Positions 42,225-50,222 of a stretch of DNA of 64,000 bases are shown piece by piece. The notes beneath the pieces were generated by a model. It was not told where the DNA came from. It made no database searches and saw nothing but the letters and a program-made list of their open reading frames with translations. Origin of the DNA: QKTW01 sp052161885 (GTDB taxonomy: Bacteria > Bacteroidota > Bacteroidia > Chitinophagales > Chitinophagaceae). Position 1 is the first letter of the stretch. Each line of letters begins with the position of its first letter. The stretch lies in assembly GCA_052161885.1 (NCBI GenBank), contig CP197396.1, positions 124,001-188,000 of the forward strand, read 5' to 3'. The translations under genes and the position numbers were made by a program.

Positions 42225-42779
42225 ATGTCTCGTATAGGTAAGAAACCAATTACAGTACCTGCCAACGTTACAATGACAGTATCTCCTGCCAACGAAATAA
42301 CGCTGAAAGGACCTAAAGGTCAGCTGACTGAAGCAATTGACCGCGATATCAAAGTAGAACTGAAAGATGGTGAAATCATCATCACACGTCCTACAGACCA
42401 GATCCGTCACCGTGCACTCCACGGCCTGTACCGCGCCCTGATCGCCAACATGGTGACTGGTGTTACAGAAGGGTTCAAAAAAGAACTGGAACTGGTGGGT
42501 GTGGGTTATCGTGCAGCCGTTACCGGTCAGCAGATCGATATGGCACTCGGTTTCTCTCACAATATCATCTTTGATCTTCCTAAAGAAATCAAAGCATCTG
42601 CTACAGCTGAAAAAGGTAAAAACCCTACTATCACGCTGGAGTCTATCGACAAACAACTTCTTGGTCAGGTAGCGGCTAAAATCCGCGGCCTGCGTAAACC
42701 AGAGCCTTACAAAGGTAAAGGTGTGCGTTACAGCAACGAAATCGTTCGCCGTAAAGCCGGTAAGTCTGCTGGTAAATAA
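42225..42779 (+). CDS. rplF: 50S ribosomal protein L6
   Basis: This 184-residue protein matches L6: MSRIGKKPITVPANVTMTVS, LKGPKGQLTEAIDRDIKVEL, ELVGVGYRAAVTGQQIDMAL and the C-terminal KIRGLRKPEPYKGKGVRYSN. L6 lies close to the factor-binding site. The spacer to rplR is 115 bases. Nothing is odd about length or motifs. Confidence 0.97.
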   Translation: MSRIGKKPITVPANVTMTVSPANEITLKGPKGQLTEAIDRDIKVELKDGEIIITRPTDQIRHRALHGLYRALIANMVTGVTEGFKKELELVGVGYRAAVTGQQIDMALGFSHNIIFDLPKEIKASATAEKGKNPTITLESIDKQLLGQVAAKIRGLRKPEPYKGKGVRYSNEIVRRKAGKSAGK

Positions 42780-42894
42780 TCATACTGATTGTGACCCTGA
42801 GCATTGCAGAAGGGTCACAATTCTTTATATCCTTTTTTCAAACATCCCGGTAGCTCCGGCCGCATAGTCCGGAAGCCCGTAAAACAGAATAAAA

Positions 42895-43254
42895 ATGTCA
42901 ACTGATAAAAAAGTAATCCGCCGTCAGAAATTACGCTGGCGTGTACGTGCGAAAGTTTCAGGTACAGCTCAAAAGCCACGCCTGTCTGTATTTCGCAGCA
43001 ATAAAGATATCTACGCTCAGCTGATCGATGATGCAAATGGTGTAACTCTGGCTTCAGCAAGCTCACGTCAGAAGGATATCACTGCACAGCAAGGTACCAA
43101 AGTAGAGAAATCTGCACTGGTAGGTAAAGCGATCGCTGCAAAAGCAAAAGAACTGGGCCTCGAAGCCTGCACTTTTGATCGTGGCGGTTACCTGTACCAT
43201 GGCCGTGTAAAGGCAGTAGCTGACGGAGCACGCGAAGGTGGACTGAAATTCTAA
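42895..43254 (+). CDS. rplR: 50S ribosomal protein L18
   Basis: This 119-residue protein matches L18: RRQKLRWRVRAKVSGTAQKP, RLSVFRSNKDIYAQLIDDAN, and FDRGGYLYHGRVKAVADGAR with EGGLKF at the end. L18 binds 5S rRNA with L5. The 124-base spacer after it consists of the TGCTGATTAGC-type words. Confidence 0.97.
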   Translation: MSTDKKVIRRQKLRWRVRAKVSGTAQKPRLSVFRSNKDIYAQLIDDANGVTLASASSRQKDITAQQGTKVEKSALVGKAIAAKAKELGLEACTFDRGGYLYHGRVKAVADGAREGGLKF

Positions 43255-43344
43255 TATGCTAATGTGCTGATTAGCTGATCAAGCTGATTGGTATTTGTTC
43301 TTAAAGAAATAATATACAAAAATTATAGTGTGACCATTAGCATA
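43255..43344. repeat. Inverted repeat with dispersed word (copy 3) in rplR-rpsE spacer
   Basis: TATGCTAATG (43255-43264) and CATTAGCATA (43335-43344) are exact reverse complements. Between them lies TAATGTGCTGATTAGC (43260-43275), identical to 33869-33884, and the spacer continues ATCAGCTGATTATCACATTTGCTAATTA. It is the clearest spacer element of this family. Confidence 0.6.
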
Positions 43345-43378
43345 TCAGCTGATTATCACATTTGCTAATTAATAAAAA

Positions 43379-43897
43379 ATGGCGAAGACACAAGTAAATC
43401 GCGTAAAAGCCGGAGACCTGGAACTGCATGAAAAAGTGGTTGCTATCAACCGCGTGGTAAAAACCACAAAAGGTGGCCGCGCATTCAGCTTTTCTGCACT
43501 GGTAGTTGTTGGTAACGGTAATGGTGTTGTAGGTCATGGCCTGGGTAAAGCGAAAGAAGTTCAGGAAGCTATTACCAAAGGTATTGACGACGCTAAGAAA
43601 AACCTGATTAAAGTACCGGTAATGAATGGTACTATTCCTCACGATCAGCTGGCAAAAGAAGGTGCTGCAAAAGTACTCATTAAACCTGCTGCACATGGTA
43701 CCGGTGTAATTGCCGGAGGCAGCATGCGTGCTGTACTGGAAGCTGCAGGTATCACAGACGTACTGTCTAAATCTCAGGGCTCTGCTAACCCGCATAATGT
43801 GGTTAAAGCCACTTTTGCTGCGCTGAGCATGCTGCGTGAACCTATACAGGTTGCAAAAACACGTAACATCAACCTGAAAAAGGTGTTTAACGGCTAA
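43379..43897 (+). CDS. rpsE: 30S ribosomal protein S5
   Basis: This 172-residue protein matches S5: VVAINRVVKTTKGGRAFSFS, GNGNGVVGHGLGKAKEVQEA, and PAAHGTGVIAGGSMRAVLEA with LGSANPHNVVK-like QGSANPHNVVKATFAALSM. S5 is important for translational accuracy. It is followed by a spacer with a GATGATTG/CAATCATC hairpin and then rpmD. Confidence 0.97.
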   Translation: MAKTQVNRVKAGDLELHEKVVAINRVVKTTKGGRAFSFSALVVVGNGNGVVGHGLGKAKEVQEAITKGIDDAKKNLIKVPVMNGTIPHDQLAKEGAAKVLIKPAAHGTGVIAGGSMRAVLEAAGITDVLSKSQGSANPHNVVKATFAALSMLREPIQVAKTRNINLKKVFNG

Positions 43898-43908
43898 TTA
43901 ACCTCGCA

Positions 43909-43946
43909 GATGATTGGTTGATCTTAATTTTAAATCATCAATCATC
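43909..43946. repeat. Inverted repeat in rpsE-rpmD spacer
   Basis: GATGATTG (43909-43916) and CAATCATC (43939-43946) are exact reverse complements in the 179-base spacer before rpmD. Confidence 0.5.
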
Positions 43947-44076
43947 GGGGAGAGAAGCTGGCTGAACGATGTCCTGATCCTGTCAGGGGGAGCAATTGCC
44001 AACAAACATACTGTTATAAAGACGTAATGGCGATGCCCATAAACCAGAATTTTAACTATTGAATTTTTATAGCGTC

Positions 44077-44259
44077 ATGGCTAAGATTAAAATCACACAG
44101 ACTAAAAGCGGAATCGATCGTCCGGAGCGTCAGAAACGTACCCTGCGCGCATTGGGTCTGCGTAAACTTTTATCTTCAGTAGAAGTAGAAGCTACGCCTC
44201 AGATCCTTGGTATGGTACAGGCTGTACACCACCTGGTAAAAGTTGAAGAAGTAAAATAG
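44077..44259 (+). CDS. rpmD: 50S ribosomal protein L30
   Basis: This predicted protein has 60 residues from the ATG at 44077 (MAKIKITQTKSGIDRPERQK), with the L30 core RTLRALGLRKLLSSVEVEAT and VQAVHHLVKVEEVK. The 6 residues of a longer frame (MNFYSV) do not fit the family. It is a small surface protein of the large subunit. rplO follows after 58 bases. Confidence 0.95.
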   Translation: MAKIKITQTKSGIDRPERQKRTLRALGLRKLLSSVEVEATPQILGMVQAVHHLVKVEEVK

Positions 44260-44317
44260 TCTATTAACCAATTTGCGAGCGGTTCTACATTCCGCGCAAG
44301 TCAAAAAATTGTAAATT

Positions 44318-44761
44318 ATGCAACTGCACAATCTGAAACCTGCAGAAGGTTCTGTAAAAACTGACAAACGCGTTGGACGCGGTGAAGGTGGCGGTGGTTC
44401 TACTGCCGGTAAAGGTAACAAAGGTCAGCAGGCTCGTACCGGCTACCAGTCTAAGAAAGGTCATGAAGGTGGCCAAATGCCTATCCAGCGCCGTATGCCT
44501 AAACGCGGTTTTAAGAGCATCAACCGTGTTGATTATAAAGTGTTTAACCTCGGTCAGCTCGATTTCCTGATTGAAAAATATAACATTACGGAATTTACAC
44601 CGGATAATCTCTATATCAATGGTTTAATCAACCGTACAGATGTAGTTAAACTCCTGGGAAGTGGTGAAGTAAAGGCCAAAATGACTTTTAAAGTCAATGC
44701 TGTGAGCGAAAAAGCTAAACAAGCTATCGAGGCAGCCGGCGGTACTGTGGAACTGGTATAA
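44318..44761 (+). CDS. rplO: 50S ribosomal protein L15
   Basis: This 147-residue protein matches L15: MQLHNLKPAEGSVKTDKRVG, RGEGGGGSTAGKGNKGQQAR and KRGFKSINRVDYKVFNLGQL. L15 is an assembly protein of the large subunit. The glycine-rich N-terminal loop is normal for L15. A hairpin follows before secY. Confidence 0.97.
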   Translation: MQLHNLKPAEGSVKTDKRVGRGEGGGGSTAGKGNKGQQARTGYQSKKGHEGGQMPIQRRMPKRGFKSINRVDYKVFNLGQLDFLIEKYNITEFTPDNLYINGLINRTDVVKLLGSGEVKAKMTFKVNAVSEKAKQAIEAAGGTVELV

Positions 44762-44779
44762 AATTTTTATGAACATCTG

Positions 44780-44807
44780 AAAGACGCATTTGGAAAAGTG
44801 CGTCTTT
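44780..44807 (+). terminator. Terminator-like hairpin between rplO and secY (attenuator?)
   Basis: AAAGACGCA (44780-44788) and TGCGTCTTT (44799-44807) form a 9-bp perfect stem with a 10-base loop, followed by TGTCCTTTATT. It is a terminator-like hairpin inside the operon; the T run is weak, so partial readthrough into secY is likely. Confidence 0.5.
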
Positions 44808-44850
44808 TGTCCTTTATTCGCATTTCATTTTTTGATTAACAACAGTCCCT

Positions 44851-46206
44851 GTGAAGAAATTAATTGAGACGCTTAAAAATATCTGGAGCATCGATGAACT
44901 CCGCAAGCGTATCCTGTTTACTCTGATGCTCATTCTTGTATACCGCGTAGGCTGTTACATCACCCTGCCAGGTATCAATCCGAACATGCTTGCTGAAAAA
45001 GAAGGACCCGGTGGGCTTCTTGGTATCCTCAACATGTTTGCGGGTGGTGCATTCAGTCGTGCGTCCATATTTGCACTGGGTGTTATGCCCTATATCTCTG
45101 CGTCTATCTTTATGCAGCTTGCGGGTATTGTTGTTCCGCAGGTGGCTAAAATGCAGCGTGAAGAAAGCGGACGCCGTAAAATCAATCAATACACACGTTA
45201 TCTTACTGTAATTGTTACAGCGTTCCAGGCAAGCGCTTATGTGGCTTACCTGCGCACTCCGCAATATGCAGCGTCTCTTGATCCGCAGTACAGTGCCTTT
45301 ATGTTCTGGCTGTCTACGGTAGTTGTTCTTACAGCAGGCACCCTGTTTGTAATGTGGATGGGTGAAAAAATCACTGATAAAGGCATTGGTAACGGTACTT
45401 CCCTGATCATCATGGTAGGTATTCTTGCCCGTTTGCCACACTCTATGATCCAGGAATTCAGCGCACGTAACCTCGGTGGCGGCGGCGGTCTCCTGATATT
45501 CCTCATTGAACTGGCAGTATTTATTGCTGTAATCGTAGGGCTTATTCTGCTTACCCAGGGTACACGTAAAATACCGCTTAACTATGCGCGCCGCATCGTT
45601 GGTAATGCCAATTCGGCAAAAGATATCAGCGGCAGCCGTGATTTTATTCCTTTGAAAGTGAACTCTGCCGGTGTAATGCCGATCATCTTTGCCCAGGCAA
45701 TTATGTTTATCCCGGCTACTATCGCAGGTTTTGCCAATGCAGACAGCGGTAACAGCACTTTTATCCGTGCACTTTCAGATCATACTTCTCTGTGGTATAA
45801 TATTATCTATGCTGTACTGGTAATTGCGTTTACCTATTTCTATACAGCCCTGATCTTTAACCCCACAGAAATGGCCGATAACCTGAAGCGCAATAACAGC
45901 TTTATCCCTGGTGTAAAACCGGGTGAGCCTACTGCGAACTTCATTGCTACCATTATGGACCGTATTACACTCCCGGGTGCCGTTTTCCTTGCCATTGCAG
46001 GTATCCTGCCTGGTATTGCAGCGTTGCTTGGTGTTACCAGCGGTTTTGCTTCATTTTTCGGTGGTACTTCCATGCTGATCGGTGTAGGTGTTATCCTGGA
46101 TACACTGCAGCAGATCGAAAGTCACCTGCTGATGCGTCAATACGACGGGCTGATGAAAACAGGCCGTATTTCAGGCCGCCAGCCGGCTGCGAATGCCTCT
46201 GTATAA
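44851..46206 (+). CDS. secY: Preprotein translocase subunit SecY
   Basis: This 451-residue protein starts with GTG at 44851. About ten membrane helices are visible; the N-terminal RKRILFTLMLILVYRVGCYI, the plug region and the MPYISASIFMQLAGIVVPQV helix, and the conserved GIGNGTSLIIMVGILARLPH are SecY hallmarks, as is the C-terminal LPGAVFLAIAGILPG. SecY is the channel of the Sec translocon. The gene lies after the rplO hairpin and ends the operon with its own terminator. Confidence 0.97.
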   Translation: MKKLIETLKNIWSIDELRKRILFTLMLILVYRVGCYITLPGINPNMLAEKEGPGGLLGILNMFAGGAFSRASIFALGVMPYISASIFMQLAGIVVPQVAKMQREESGRRKINQYTRYLTVIVTAFQASAYVAYLRTPQYAASLDPQYSAFMFWLSTVVVLTAGTLFVMWMGEKITDKGIGNGTSLIIMVGILARLPHSMIQEFSARNLGGGGGLLIFLIELAVFIAVIVGLILLTQGTRKIPLNYARRIVGNANSAKDISGSRDFIPLKVNSAGVMPIIFAQAIMFIPATIAGFANADSGNSTFIRALSDHTSLWYNIIYAVLVIAFTYFYTALIFNPTEMADNLKRNNSFIPGVKPGEPTANFIATIMDRITLPGAVFLAIAGILPGIAALLGVTSGFASFFGGTSMLIGVGVILDTLQQIESHLLMRQYDGLMKTGRISGRQPAANASV

Positions 46207-46227
46207 CTAATTTGAATACTTGTATTG

Positions 46228-46281
46228 AAGTAGTAAGTGCCTGCGGTTGATCTCAACCCTGATACTTACTACTTTTTCTTT
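46228..46281 (+). terminator. Terminator after secY
   Basis: AAGTAGTAAGT (46228-46238) and ACTTACTACTT (46264-46274) are exact reverse complements; between them GGTTG and CAACC form an inner stem. A TTTTCTTTTT tract follows at once. It would end the ribosomal transcript before map. Confidence 0.8.
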
Positions 46282-46282
46282 T

Positions 46283-46290
46283 TACCTTTG
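46283..46290 (+). promoter_or_regulatory. -7 box of the map promoter
   Basis: TACCTTTG directly follows the secY terminator and precedes the map ATG by 17 bases. It is the same 8-base box as at 34120 and 40284. A good -33 element is not evident. Confidence 0.5.
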
Positions 46291-46307
46291 CATATTGATT
46301 TTAGAGT

Positions 46308-47132
46308 ATGATACATATCAGATCGCATGAAGAGATTGAGCTGATCCGGAAGAGTGCCCGGATGGTTAGCGCAACACTTACGGAAGTAGCTAAAATGTTG
46401 AAGCCAGGGATTAAGACTATCGAGATCGATAAGATGGCAGAACAATTTATACGCGATAATGGCGGAGAACCGTCCTTTAAAGGATACCACGGTTTCCCGT
46501 ATTCGTTGTGTATTTCTCCCAATGAAGTAGTGGTGCATGGTTTTCCGGGTGATTATGAGTTGAAAGATGGAGATATTCTTTCTGTGGATTGCGGTGTTTA
46601 CATGAACGGTTTTCATGGAGACAGTGCTTATACATTTGCTATCGGCGATGTAAAACCCGAGGTACTCCAGCTGCTCAAAGTAACCAAAGAATCTTTATAC
46701 AAAGGGGTGGAACAGGCAGTAAACAATAACCGCGTAGGCGATGTTTCGTTTGCTGTAGAACATTATACCAATAAGGTCCATGGATACGGTGTGGTTCGTG
46801 AACTTGTAGGCCATGGTGTGGGCAAGCGTCTGCACGAAGATCCGCAGGTGCCTAACTATGGACGTCGCGGTGACGGAAAGCGTCTGAAAGAGGGTATTGT
46901 AATAGCTATTGAACCTATGATCAACCTGGGCGTCCGGGAAATCTACACGCTTGAAGACGGCTGGACTGTTGTGACGGCAGATGGCAAACCTTCTGCGCAT
47001 TTTGAGCATACTACAGCCGTGCGTAAGAATAAGGGTGAAGCGTTGTCTACTTTCGAGCTTATAGAAGCAGCAGAGCAGGCTAATAAAGAATTGAACAGTT
47101 CCTATTATACGCAGGAAGCAGTTACGCTTTAA
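46308..47132 (+). CDS. map: Methionine aminopeptidase, type I
   Basis: This 274-residue protein is a type I MetAP. The metal ligands are in order: Asp in LSVDCGVYMNGFHGDSA (two Asp), His in GHGVGKRLHEDP, Glu in IAIEPMINLG, and Glu in HFEHTTAV. It removes the N-terminal Met from new proteins. It is placed after secY, as in many bacteria, where infA-rpmJ and others usually follow; here a terminator and opposite-strand genes follow. Confidence 0.95.
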   Translation: MIHIRSHEEIELIRKSARMVSATLTEVAKMLKPGIKTIEIDKMAEQFIRDNGGEPSFKGYHGFPYSLCISPNEVVVHGFPGDYELKDGDILSVDCGVYMNGFHGDSAYTFAIGDVKPEVLQLLKVTKESLYKGVEQAVNNNRVGDVSFAVEHYTNKVHGYGVVRELVGHGVGKRLHEDPQVPNYGRRGDGKRLKEGIVIAIEPMINLGVREIYTLEDGWTVVTADGKPSAHFEHTTAVRKNKGEALSTFELIEAAEQANKELNSSYYTQEAVTL

Positions 47133-47155
47133 TTCTATTTTCTGTTAAATATATT

Positions 47156-47185
47156 GCCGGATTCCTTATGGAGTCCGGCTTTTTT
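47156..47185. terminator. Terminator after map
   Basis: GCCGGATTCC / GGAGTCCGGC form a 10-bp stem with one G-U pair and loop TTAT, followed by TTTTTT. It overlaps the 3' end of the opposite-strand gene at 47184. Confidence 0.8.
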
Positions 47186-48029
47186 ATTGTTTTGATGCCG
47201 GAATGATCTTGTAATGAAGATGCAGCATCCTTGCACCAAAGAACCAGAATTCATGGTCTGTGCGCAATGTTCCTTCATTATCTTCAAAAACATGTATGCT
47301 TTCTTTGAGCGGTATTTTCCTGACCTTCACACTATTACTGTCTTTTTTTCTTACCCGGTAATAGCCCGCAATTCCTTCTGAATGTCCACCTGATAATAAT
47401 TTTACCGATCCGTCGTCCTGTACATGCACTGATAATACTACTGTTACATTTCCATCCGGCAGCGGAAATATTACACGCACATACTTTTTGTCGCCGACTT
47501 CAATGCCGGAATAGAAACCCGCATACACTACCTTTCCCGAGAGAATAGATTTGCGCAGCCAGCATGCATATTGCAGGTGCCCGGCAGCATCGCGCAGCTG
47601 CAGCACATCGTTGCTCATGCCGCGGCTTGTCTCCAGAGGTTCCAGCGGTATGTTCAGTTGGTTCATATCGCGGCTGAGGCTTTTAATAAGTATCCGTGCA
47701 AACAGGCTCATAGGCCGGTACCACTGCGACCACACTTCCAGCTTGTATGATTTTGTATGTTCATAAAAATGGCTGATGCGCGGGTGCAGCAGTTTTTTAT
47801 TTGTGTCTTTGTCTTCAATGACGCTACTGAAGTCTTCGATAAGGCCGGCGTCGGGAGTGGAAGAAACCTGCAGATTTTGTTGCCGGGCAAAGACATTGTA
47901 ATAATCACTGCCAATTTCCGTGCTTTCAGACATCGGGCCATATAGCCATGGAAAATCTTTATAGCTGCGGGTTTTGCCGGTAATGCCAAGCCATACATTT
48001 ATGGTCCATCTGAGAAAGCTTCCAAACAT
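47184..48029 (-). CDS. Unknown cytosolic protein
   Basis: This 281-residue protein has no signal peptide; the N-terminal 20 residues (FGSFLRWTINVWLGIT) are amphipathic. The middle (QWYRPMSLFARILIKSLSRD) and the C-terminal strand-rich part (KKYVRVIFPLPDGNVTVVLS, YYRVRKKDSNSVKVRKIPLK) match nothing I know. It could be a membrane-associated enzyme or lipid-binding protein, but no motif supports this. It is transcribed toward map and stops at the map terminator. Confidence 0.5.
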   Translation of the reverse strand: MFGSFLRWTINVWLGITGKTRSYKDFPWLYGPMSESTEIGSDYYNVFARQQNLQVSSTPDAGLIEDFSSVIEDKDTNKKLLHPRISHFYEHTKSYKLEVWSQWYRPMSLFARILIKSLSRDMNQLNIPLEPLETSRGMSNDVLQLRDAAGHLQYACWLRKSILSGKVVYAGFYSGIEVGDKKYVRVIFPLPDGNVTVVLSVHVQDDGSVKLLSGGHSEGIAGYYRVRKKDSNSVKVRKIPLKESIHVFEDNEGTLRTDHEFWFFGARMLHLHYKIIPASKQ

Positions 48030-48142
48030 AGAAATATAGTAATCGTTACTAAGCTAAACATTTTACGTTATAGCCGGTTGCCGGGCGTTGCACAGTTTGT
48101 GTCTGCGGCACGAAGCACCGGTCAGTTGTAATAACGGAGCTC

Positions 48143-48749
48143 TTATTTTTTTATCGTTTTACCTGTCTGCTCTACGGTGCTGTTAAATTCCTGTAACAGG
48201 TTTTGCATAGGACGTACAGAGGGTAACGACTTTTCCTGGTATTGCTGTATTAAAGGCAATGTTCGAACTATTTTAAGCATTATATGCAAATCTGAAAGGG
48301 TACTGCTTCGCGCTGTAATTTGCTCCTGAAGTGCTGTATGTTGCGCTATGCGTTTGTCGTACGCGGTTTTACTGGTACCGATGATCAGCCGCAGATTGCT
48401 TTTCATTGTGGAATCCTGGATCATACCGGCGTAATTATCAGCAGCTTCATAGTAGGAAATGTTTTTATGGTTGTATTCAGAAAAAGTGGCCATGGAATCA
48501 ATGCTGTTTTCCTGCAGGTTGTTAATGTGGTCTTCAAGGGCTTTTAATGGAAGGGTCGTTTTTAAGCTGTTCATCATATAGTGCATTTACAATATTCTCA
48601 TTGCGGAAACTTTTGGAGAAACTGCCGCCGATATTATGTTCCTGCAACGCGACGGGGACTTCGTCAGGTGTTGCTGACCTGTTATTACTGGAGCATGATG
48701 TAAACGATAATAAGATTGATACGCCGATTAATAATATTCTTTGTTGCAT
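48143..48749 (-). pseudogene. Lipoprotein gene interrupted by a +1 frameshift
   Basis: From the ATG at 48749 the frame encodes a lipoprotein signal (MQQRILLIGVSILLSFTSC, Cys after FTS) and about 50 more residues. It ends early at SIKSP with a stop. A second frame continues without interruption from about 48586 to 48143 (ALEDHINNLQENSIDSMATF and onward, helical). If one A of the AAAA run on the - strand (48542-48545, seen as TTTT on +) is removed, the frames join as ...NDPSIKALEDHIN..., giving a protein of about 200 residues. A sequencing error in the homopolymer or a real mutation could explain it. Confidence 0.65.
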
Positions 48750-48837
48750 CCCGGATTATAGTTTGATGAGTGGAATATGAAGATCGTAAAGAAGACGATT
48801 TTTATAATAATTTGTATGATTTATTTTGGACCGATAC

Positions 48838-49293
48838 TCAGGGTAGTTGTTCTGCCAGATCTTTAATCATCCGGTTTCTTTTTTGCAGCAGGCGGGTCAT
48901 GTATTTTTTCAGTATAAATGTATCAAACAGCTTGCCGAATGCGCCATATGGTGTCTCGTAGATGAACATATCGCGCATTACAGTTTGCCCGTTTTCCTCC
49001 GCAAAATGATGTTCGTGACGCATACTTTTAAACGTTCCTTTCAGCATGGTGTCTTCGAAAAAATGCGGACGGTCCATTTTTGTGATGCGGACGGTCAATT
49101 GCTGCCTGATGCCGAAATGCGTGGCTTCCCAGGTGATTTCATCATTCAGCTCGCACAGGCCTGTTTGTTTGCCTTTCACTACCTGCTCATTGGTCTGTGC
49201 GGTAGATTCTTTGTGCAGGTCGATACTGAGTGACAGGTCGAAACATTTTTTTGAAGCCGCATTGATATGGGTAACCAGATTGATTATTGTCAT
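48838..49293 (-). CDS. SRPBCC-fold ligand-binding protein
   Basis: This predicted protein has 151 residues. It has the typical order of the SRPBCC/polyketide cyclase-like family: an N-terminal strand (MTIINLVTHINAASKKCFDL), LHKESTAQ, then TWEATHFGIRQQLTVRITKM, FKSMRHEHHFAEENGQTVMR and a long C-terminal helix (FDTFILKKYMTRLLQKRNRM). Such proteins bind hydrophobic ligands in a helix-grip cavity, but the ligand cannot be read. It stands alone on the - strand. Confidence 0.75.
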   Translation of the reverse strand: MTIINLVTHINAASKKCFDLSLSIDLHKESTAQTNEQVVKGKQTGLCELNDEITWEATHFGIRQQLTVRITKMDRPHFFEDTMLKGTFKSMRHEHHFAEENGQTVMRDMFIYETPYGAFGKLFDTFILKKYMTRLLQKRNRMIKDLAEQLP

Positions 49294-49335
49294 TTGGATA
49301 TATGCTTATCTCCAATGTGGAAAATGAAAACCGGG

Positions 49336-49758
49336 TTATTCCATTTTTATTTTGCCATGGCTGATTTCTTCTGTTCTTTCAAAAAAAGAGTTGTAGTGCG
49401 CAATGGCCCATTGCCCGTTTCTGAATATAAAGGAGAAAAAACTGCTACGGGTTTTATTTTGTACCATCATTACCCGCAGATTATCGCCTTCCCCCGGCTG
49501 ATAGTCAAAGTCGAAACATTGGCGGCTGTTTAATTCCTGCTGTACTTCTTCATCCGTAAATACAGTACCCAGGCTATGTTCCGGCATCATAAGCATGCCA
49601 TCAAGACCACTGCTGAAGGTGCCTGTATACCGGTACAAATGCCAGGTGAAATGGGGTAGCATGCCATCGGCACCGTTTTTATGTTTCCGGCTGTTTTTGT
49701 GATGGATAATAACCTCTTTGCAGGTGCACAAAGTAAATTTCTTTCCGGGGGCACACAT
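49336..49758 (-). CDS. Small unknown protein with Cys-rich start
   Basis: This 140-residue protein begins MCAPGKKFTLCTCKEVIIHH, with Cys residues at 2, 11 and 13 that could bind a metal. The rest (YRYTGTFSSGLDGMLMMPEH, NSRQCFDFDYQPGEGDNLRV, FIFRNGQWAIAHYNSFFERT) has strand-rich segments without family resemblance. It is not a lipoprotein because no hydrophobic signal precedes the Cys. Its function is unknown. Confidence 0.45.
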   Translation of the reverse strand: MCAPGKKFTLCTCKEVIIHHKNSRKHKNGADGMLPHFTWHLYRYTGTFSSGLDGMLMMPEHSLGTVFTDEEVQQELNSRQCFDFDYQPGEGDNLRVMMVQNKTRSSFFSFIFRNGQWAIAHYNSFFERTEEISHGKIKME

Positions 49759-49799
49759 AAACGATGTTTTAAGGTTTGGCCAAATACGTTCTATGTTTT

Positions 49800-50147
49800 T
49801 TATGACTGGTACAACTCTATTTTCCGGCCGTCGGGATCTTCTATAACGGCCATATCGCCAAATTCCGTGCCGGCAAGTTCAGATAAAAAAATGACGCTCC
49901 TTTCCTTCAGCGCAGCAATTGTTTCATCAAAATTTTTCAGGCCGAAGCCCAGGCGCAAATGTTTATCTGCATGCTCCTGATCGCGGGCCAGCGGGTAAAT
50001 TTCGAGCACGGTTTTACCCATTATAGTGCTGTAATGCCATGGTGAAGGGGCGTGGCGGTGATAGTCGAAACGAAAGCCCAGCAATGTATAAAAATCAACA
50101 AGCCGTTGCATATCGGGAGTGCGTATGACAAGTAATCGTATTTCCAT
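49800..50147 (-). CDS. VOC superfamily (glyoxalase-like) protein
   Basis: This predicted protein has 115 residues. It has the VOC pattern: EIRLLVIRTPDMQRLVDFYT with LLGFRFDYHR, VLEIYPLARDQEH, RLGFGLKNFDETIAALKERS and the C-terminal DPDGRKIELYQS. The metal ligand positions (Glu/His) are partly present. The function could be metabolic or resistance-related and cannot be fixed. It lies between two unrelated - strand genes. Confidence 0.8.
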   Translation of the reverse strand: MEIRLLVIRTPDMQRLVDFYTLLGFRFDYHRHAPSPWHYSTIMGKTVLEIYPLARDQEHADKHLRLGFGLKNFDETIAALKERSVIFLSELAGTEFGDMAVIEDPDGRKIELYQS

Positions 50148-50222
50148 AGAGAACGGAATAGTGATAAATATTCCTGGAGGTACAAGTCACAAGTTTGAAT
50201 ATGACCTGAGATTGGGCTGGTA

